Positions 6,939-7,762 of a stretch of DNA of 7,762 nucleotides are shown one piece after another (position 1 is the first letter of the stretch; each line of letters starts with the position of its first letter). This DNA comes from Candidatus Galligastranaerophilus gallistercoris (lineage in GTDB: Bacteria > Cyanobacteriota > Vampirovibrionia > Gastranaerophilales > Gastranaerophilaceae). Position numbers and translations under genes: made by a program. Under the pieces are notes generated by a model that was given only the letters and a program-made list of their open reading frames with translations, was not told the origin of the DNA and searched no databases. Location of the stretch: the NCBI GenBank assembly GCA_018710795.1, contig DVJH01000055.1, forward strand, positions 1 to 7,762, in the 5' to 3' direction.

Positions 6939-7762
6939 CAAAAGCAAGCGATACAATGCTTAAGGCATATTGTTTTTTAACTTCAATTTTATCATTGGTT
7001 ATTCTGCCCGTTATATTTATTTTGAGAACAATTCAAAAAAAAGATGTCAAAAGCTGGAAAATCAAATTGTCAAACTTTGAACTTCCCGAAAATTTTGATA
7101 AAGATAAAAAAACGATTATGATACACGGCGTTTCTGTAGGCGAAGTGGTGTCGCTTGAAAAACTCATTAAAAAAGTAAAAACGATTTTTCCCGATTTTAA
7201 TCTTGTTATAACAACGGGAACAAAAACGGGGCAGGAAATTGCCAAAAAAAAGGCAGGCGATATTGCGGATTTTATAACTTATTTTCCTCTTGATATCCCT
7301 TGTGCCGTTAAGGGTTTTTTAAATAAAATCAACCCCGATGTTATTTTAATCGCTGAAACCGAAATCTGGCCCGTTTTTGCATATAATGCGGCATTGAGAA
7401 ATATTCCTTTGTATATTATAAACGGCAGAATGTCCGATGAATCTTATAAATCATACAGAGCCCTGAAACCGTTCTTTAAAAACATTCTCCCCTTATATTC
7501 GGGCATTTTTACCCAGAGTGAAATTGATAAAAAAAGGCTTTTTGAATGCGGCGCAAATAAAGACACGCTTGAAGTAATGAAAAATTTAAAATTTGACGTC
7601 GATAAATTTGAAGTTAATCTTGATTTAAAAAAAGGTTCTTCAAAAGTATTAATTGCAGGAAGTACACACAGGGGCGAAGATGAGATTGTTCTTGAAACGT
7701 ATAAAAAGCTTAAAGAAAAAAATCTTGATATTAAGCTTCTTCTTGCCCCGAGGCACATAACA
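6923..7762 (+). CDS. waaA: 3-deoxy-D-manno-octulosonic acid (Kdo) transferase, N-terminal 280 residues (runs off the right edge)
   Basis: The frame stays open from the ATG at 6923 to the last base, giving 280 codons; about 130-150 more residues are expected beyond the window. WaaA (GT30) transfers Kdo from CMP-Kdo to the lipid A precursor. It shows an N-terminal membrane anchor (about 15-35), the catalytic region IHGVSVGE (67-74, E74 as the likely general base), ITTGTKTGQE (96-105), YFPLDIP (120-126), INPDVILIAETEIWP (136-150), the INGRMSDES segment (166-174), and GSTHRGEDE (246-254) with LLLAPRH (272-278) opening the CMP-Kdo half. At 219-225 it reads MKNLKFD where the family usually has TGNLKFD or TGSLKFD. 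It overlaps the GT9 gene by 16 bp and has a good Shine-Dalgarno site, so the two are surely one operon. The number of Kdo units it adds cannot be read from the sequence. Confidence 0.95.
   Translation, partial: METRITKASDTMLKAYCFLTSILSLVILPVIFILRTIQKKDVKSWKIKLSNFELPENFDKDKKTIMIHGVSVGEVVSLEKLIKKVKTIFPDFNLVITTGTKTGQEIAKKKAGDIADFITYFPLDIPCAVKGFLNKINPDVILIAETEIWPVFAYNAALRNIPLYIINGRMSDESYKSYRALKPFFKNILPLYSGIFTQSEIDKKRLFECGANKDTLEVMKNLKFDVDKFEVNLDLKKGSSKVLIAGSTHRGEDEIVLETYKKLKEKNLDIKLLLAPRHIT

Noticed and set aside
7444..7758. 104-codon open frame on the minus strand
   Set aside because: It is antisense to waaA, whose frame is clearly conserved here.

Overview
This AT-rich window (roughly 35-38% G+C by eye) comes from a Gram-negative-type (diderm) bacterium. 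Two lipopolysaccharide inner-core enzymes, a site-2 protease and an AMIN-like envelope protein point to an outer membrane. The short adenosylhomocysteinase resembles forms I recall from archaea, Thermotoga and other deep lineages. Together with the AMIN-like protein, this makes a non-proteobacterial diderm likely, for example a Melainabacteria/Vampirovibrionia-like or Elusimicrobia-like lineage. That placement is a low-confidence guess. Coding density is high, with seven genes. I see no RNA gene, mobile element, CRISPR array or long repeat.

Layout. Bases 1-2200 hold a leftward operon: a PlsC-like acyltransferase, a ROK-family sugar kinase that overlaps it by 8 bp, and 3 bp later the start of mfd (transcription-repair coupling factor), which runs off the left edge. 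A near-consensus sigma-70 promoter (2208-2236) sits immediately upstream and seems to give a leaderless transcript. Facing away from it, at 2336-3604, is a single-gene unit for S-adenosylhomocysteine hydrolase, with a good Shine-Dalgarno site and a clear intrinsic terminator (3628-3657).

A second leftward unit follows: a signal-peptide-bearing AMIN-like protein (5076-5708) and, 25 bp downstream, an RseP-type site-2 protease (3656-5050). The protease's PDZ region is interrupted by about 105 extra residues. Its stop codon lies at the end of the ahcY terminator, so the two units converge there. A 177-bp divergent intergenic region carries promoter-like boxes in both directions.

Rightward from 5886 are a GT9 heptosyltransferase of WaaC type and, overlapping it by 16 bp, WaaA (Kdo transferase), which is cut by the right edge. 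They would act in sequence on lipid A and the inner core: WaaA adds Kdo and the GT9 enzyme adds heptose.

Most of the window is housekeeping and envelope biology. I did not find a convincing new multi-gene system. The most unusual items are the RseP insertion, with a stretch resembling half a LysM motif; the AMIN-RseP pairing; and the apparent leaderless start of the acyltransferase.
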